NCBI GenBank assembly: GCA_029959555.1
Contig: JASCPI010000011.1
Span: 44,981 to 108,980 of the forward strand
Direction: 5' to 3'
Source of the DNA: Lysobacteraceae bacterium PS02065
GTDB lineage: Bacteria > Pseudomonadota > Gammaproteobacteria > Xanthomonadales > Rhodanobacteraceae
Length of the DNA: 64,000 nucleotides
Made by a program: the position numbers and the translations under genes. How positions within the stretch are numbered: position 1 is the stretch's first letter; each line of letters begins with the position of its first letter. Shown here piece by piece: positions 61,972-64,000 of this stretch. The notes beneath the pieces were generated by a model. That model saw nothing but the letters and a program-made list of their open reading frames with translations. It was not told where the DNA came from and made no database searches.

Positions 61972-64000
61972 TCACGCTGCCGCGGACGGCAGCAGCGAGA
62001 TGTCGGCCACGCGCAGGAACAGCGCGCGCAGGCGACTCAGCAGCACGAGGCGATTGCGGCGCACCGCGTCGTCCTCGGCCATCACCATGACGCCGTCGAA
62101 GAAGCGGTCGACCGGTTCGCGCAGCGTCGCGAGGCGACGCAGCAGGCCGACGTAGTCGTTCGCGGCGAGGAACGGTGCGGCATCGGCTTCGGCCTGCGCG
62201 AGCGCGTCGACGAGTGCACGTTCGGCATCCTCGACGAGGCGCGACGCATCGATCTCGCCGCCGACGCTGCCGCCGGCCTGGCGCAGGAGGTTGCCGGTGC
62301 GCTTGTTGGCGGCGGCGAGGGCTTGTGCCTCGGGCAGGCGCGAGAATTCGACGACCGCACGCATGCGGCGCTCGGCATCGAGCAGCGAGGCCGGCGACAG
62401 GGCGCGTACGGCTTCGAACGCTTCGGTACCGATGCCGCTGTCGGCGGCATAGCCGCGCAGGCGGTCGAACACGAACACGTAGAGTTCATCGGCGAGCGCG
62501 GTGCGGCGCGCGCCCGCGTCGAGCGGTGGTGCCTTGCCGTCCTTGCCCTTCGGCAGGCCTGCGACGAGGGCCGTCTCGGGCAGCTGGGCGAGTGCTTCGT
62601 CGAACGCGGCACGCAGGTCGAGGTCGAGGCCGCCTTCGATCAGCGTACGCGCGAGGCCGAGTGCCGCACGGCGCAGTGCGAACGGGTCCTTGTTGCCGGA
62701 CGGCTTGAGGCCGACCGCGAAGATGCCGGCGAGCGTGTCGAGGCGCTCGGCGACCGCGAGCACGCGGCCGACGCCGCCCGCGGCGATCGCGTCGCCCGCG
62801 AAGCGCGGCTGGTAGAACGCGTCGAGCGCGGCGGCGACTTCGGCGTGCTCGGGCGACGCGCCCTGCGACGCGTAGTAGCGGCCCATGATGCCTTGCAGCT
62901 CCGGGAACTCGCCGACCATGCGCGTCATGAGATCGCACTTGGACAGCGCCGCCGCGCGCGTGGCGAGGCCGGCGTCGACGCCGACCCGGTTGGCGATCAC
63001 GCGCGCGAGTTCGGCGACGCGTACGCTCTTGTCCCATACGCTGCCGAGCGACTGCTGGTAGGTGACGGAGCCGAGCGCGTCCTGGTACGACGCGAGGGTC
63101 TGCTTGCGGTCCTCGTCGTAGAAGAACTTCGCATCGGCGAAGCGCGGGCGGATCACGCGCTCGTAGCCCTTGCGGATCTCGGCCGGATCGGACGACACGA
63201 TGTTGGCGACGCCGATGAAATGCTCGGTCAGGCGACCGTCGGCATCGAACACGGGCACGAACTTCTGGTTCGTCTCCATCGTCGTGACGAGCGCTTCCTG
63301 CGGCACGTCGAGGAACGCGCGCTCGAAGCGGCAGGCGATCGCGACCGGCCACTCGGTCAGGTTCGCGATCTCGTCGAGCAGGCCGTCGGACAGGCGCGGC
63401 ACGCCGCCGGCATCACGGCCTGCGCGTGCGACCTCGTCGCGGATGCGCGCGCGACGCTCGGCCGGGTCGGCGAGCACGTGCGCGGCGCGCAGTGCATCGA
63501 GCCAGGCGTCGGCATCGACCACGTGCACGGGCTGCGGATGATGGAAACGATGGCCACGCGACTGGCGGCCCGAGCGCAGGCCGAACAGCTCGGCGTCGAC
63601 GATGTCGGCGCCGTGCAGCACGACGAGCCAATGCGCCGGACGCACGAACGCGTGCTCGTGCGCGCCCCAGCGCATCGACTTGGGGATCGGCAGGGCCTTG
63701 ACGGCCTCGGCGAGGATCGCCGGCACGAGCGCCGCGATCGGCTCGCCCTTCTTCTCGGCACGGTGCGCGAACCACGCGCCCTTGTCGGTCTCGACGATCT
63801 CGAGCGCGGCCACGTCGACCCCGCAGCTCTGCGCGAAACCGACCAGCGCGCGCGTCGGCTCGCCGTTCGCGTCGCGGCCTGCCGACACGGCGGGACCGCG
63901 ACGCTCGACCATCTGGTCGGGCTGCTCCACGGCGCCGCCCGGCACGAGCACGGCGAGACGGCGCGGCGAGCACCATGTGGTGGCATCACCGCCCATGGCC
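61972..64000 (-). CDS. glyS: Glycyl-tRNA synthetase beta subunit (partial, 5' end outside window)
   Basis: About 676 residues of GlyS read leftward from the window edge. Landmarks: SPRRLAVLVPGG, IPKSMRWGAHEHAFVRPAHW, ACRFERAFLDVPQEALVTTM, NQKFVPVFDADGRLTEHFIG, RVGVDAGLATRAAALSKCDL and a C-terminal anticodon-binding domain ending LRALFLRVADISLLPSAAA. With GlyQ it charges tRNA-Gly. The first about 30-60 residues lie outside the window; the ATG at 63996 is internal. Confidence 0.96.
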   Translation of the reverse strand, partial: AMGGDATTWCSPRRLAVLVPGGAVEQPDQMVERRGPAVSAGRDANGEPTRALVGFAQSCGVDVAALEIVETDKGAWFAHRAEKKGEPIAALVPAILAEAVKALPIPKSMRWGAHEHAFVRPAHWLVVLHGADIVDAELFGLRSGRQSRGHRFHHPQPVHVVDADAWLDALRAAHVLADPAERRARIRDEVARAGRDAGGVPRLSDGLLDEIANLTEWPVAIACRFERAFLDVPQEALVTTMETNQKFVPVFDADGRLTEHFIGVANIVSSDPAEIRKGYERVIRPRFADAKFFYDEDRKQTLASYQDALGSVTYQQSLGSVWDKSVRVAELARVIANRVGVDAGLATRAAALSKCDLMTRMVGEFPELQGIMGRYYASQGASPEHAEVAAALDAFYQPRFAGDAIAAGGVGRVLAVAERLDTLAGIFAVGLKPSGNKDPFALRRAALGLARTLIEGGLDLDLRAAFDEALAQLPETALVAGLPKGKDGKAPPLDAGARRTALADELYVFVFDRLRGYAADSGIGTEAFEAVRALSPASLLDAERRMRAVVEFSRLPEAQALAAANKRTGNLLRQAGGSVGGEIDASRLVEDAERALVDALAQAEADAAPFLAANDYVGLLRRLATLREPVDRFFDGVMVMAEDDAVRRNRLVLLSRLRALFLRVADISLLPSAAA

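Noticed and set aside
1..64000. CRISPR arrays
   Set aside because: No series of regularly spaced direct repeats with unique spacers was seen; the only short tandem array is the coding 15-bp repeat at 51353-51412.

Overview
The window is one contiguous stretch of a high-GC (roughly 70% by eye) Gram-negative chromosome. The gene set (MnmG, Tex, BirA, CoaX, GlyS, PepN, PhoP/PhoQ-like regulators, SPOR and FtsE cell-division proteins, a YbaY-like lipoprotein, MtfA) and the protein wording point to a gammaproteobacterium, most likely Lysobacterales/Xanthomonadales. That placement is an inference from protein resemblance, not a database result.

Layout. 1-9.1 kb: a leftward run of C25 peptidase, UbiA-type prenyltransferase, GspF-like protein and ftsE (cut by the window edge), followed by a rightward TPR-sulfotransferase, a secreted protein, MtfA and a small secreted protein. 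9.4-14.4 kb: a tightly coupled rightward operon of a fused fatty-acid-kinase-like protein (FakA-like plus DegV/FakB-like), PlsY, BirA and CoaX, then a SPOR protein and tRNA-Thr(TGT). 14.4-24.2 kb: a genomic island bounded by two identical 76-bp tRNA-Thr genes. It carries a tyrosine integrase next to the left tRNA, phage-like small genes, a truncated antirepressor, a serine recombinase, two uncharacterised genes and a complete arsRC-acr3-arsN2-arsH arsenic operon. Just right of the second tRNA is the decayed start of a related integrase and a KilA-N-like gene, which suggests an older island at the same site.

25.1-41.9 kb: a surface-polysaccharide locus arranged as two divergent operons starting about 80 bp apart near 35.8 kb. 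The leftward arm encodes a lipoprotein, methyltransferase, GT39-like membrane enzyme, Wzm/Wzt-type ABC exporter, an orphan 90-aa protein, an 869-aa GT2-GT4-sulfotransferase fusion, a GT2, a GDP-mannose 4,6-dehydratase and a GT4. The rightward arm encodes a transglutaminase-like secreted protein, a DUF4214-methyltransferase and three GT4 enzymes. Most neighbours overlap by 1-4 bp, so each arm is probably one transcript.

41.9-64 kb: PhoPQ-like two-component genes with a PepSY protein, a ctlX-tag-NTF2 cluster, an EamA transporter, a threonine dehydratase/serine racemase, PepN, a Gly/Tyr-repeat lipoprotein, an AraC-GyrI regulator broken by a frameshift, a structured intergenic region, mnmG, tex, a YbaY-like lipoprotein, a convergent pair of FHA signalling proteins (FHA-SpoIIE phosphatase and FHA-GGDEF) and the 3' part of glyS.

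The most unusual items are the nested tRNA-Thr island with its symmetric attachment region, the fused FakA-FakB-like protein directly upstream of plsY, the arsR promoter whose operator covers the -10 box and a probably leaderless start codon, and the triple-domain GT2-GT4-sulfotransferase.
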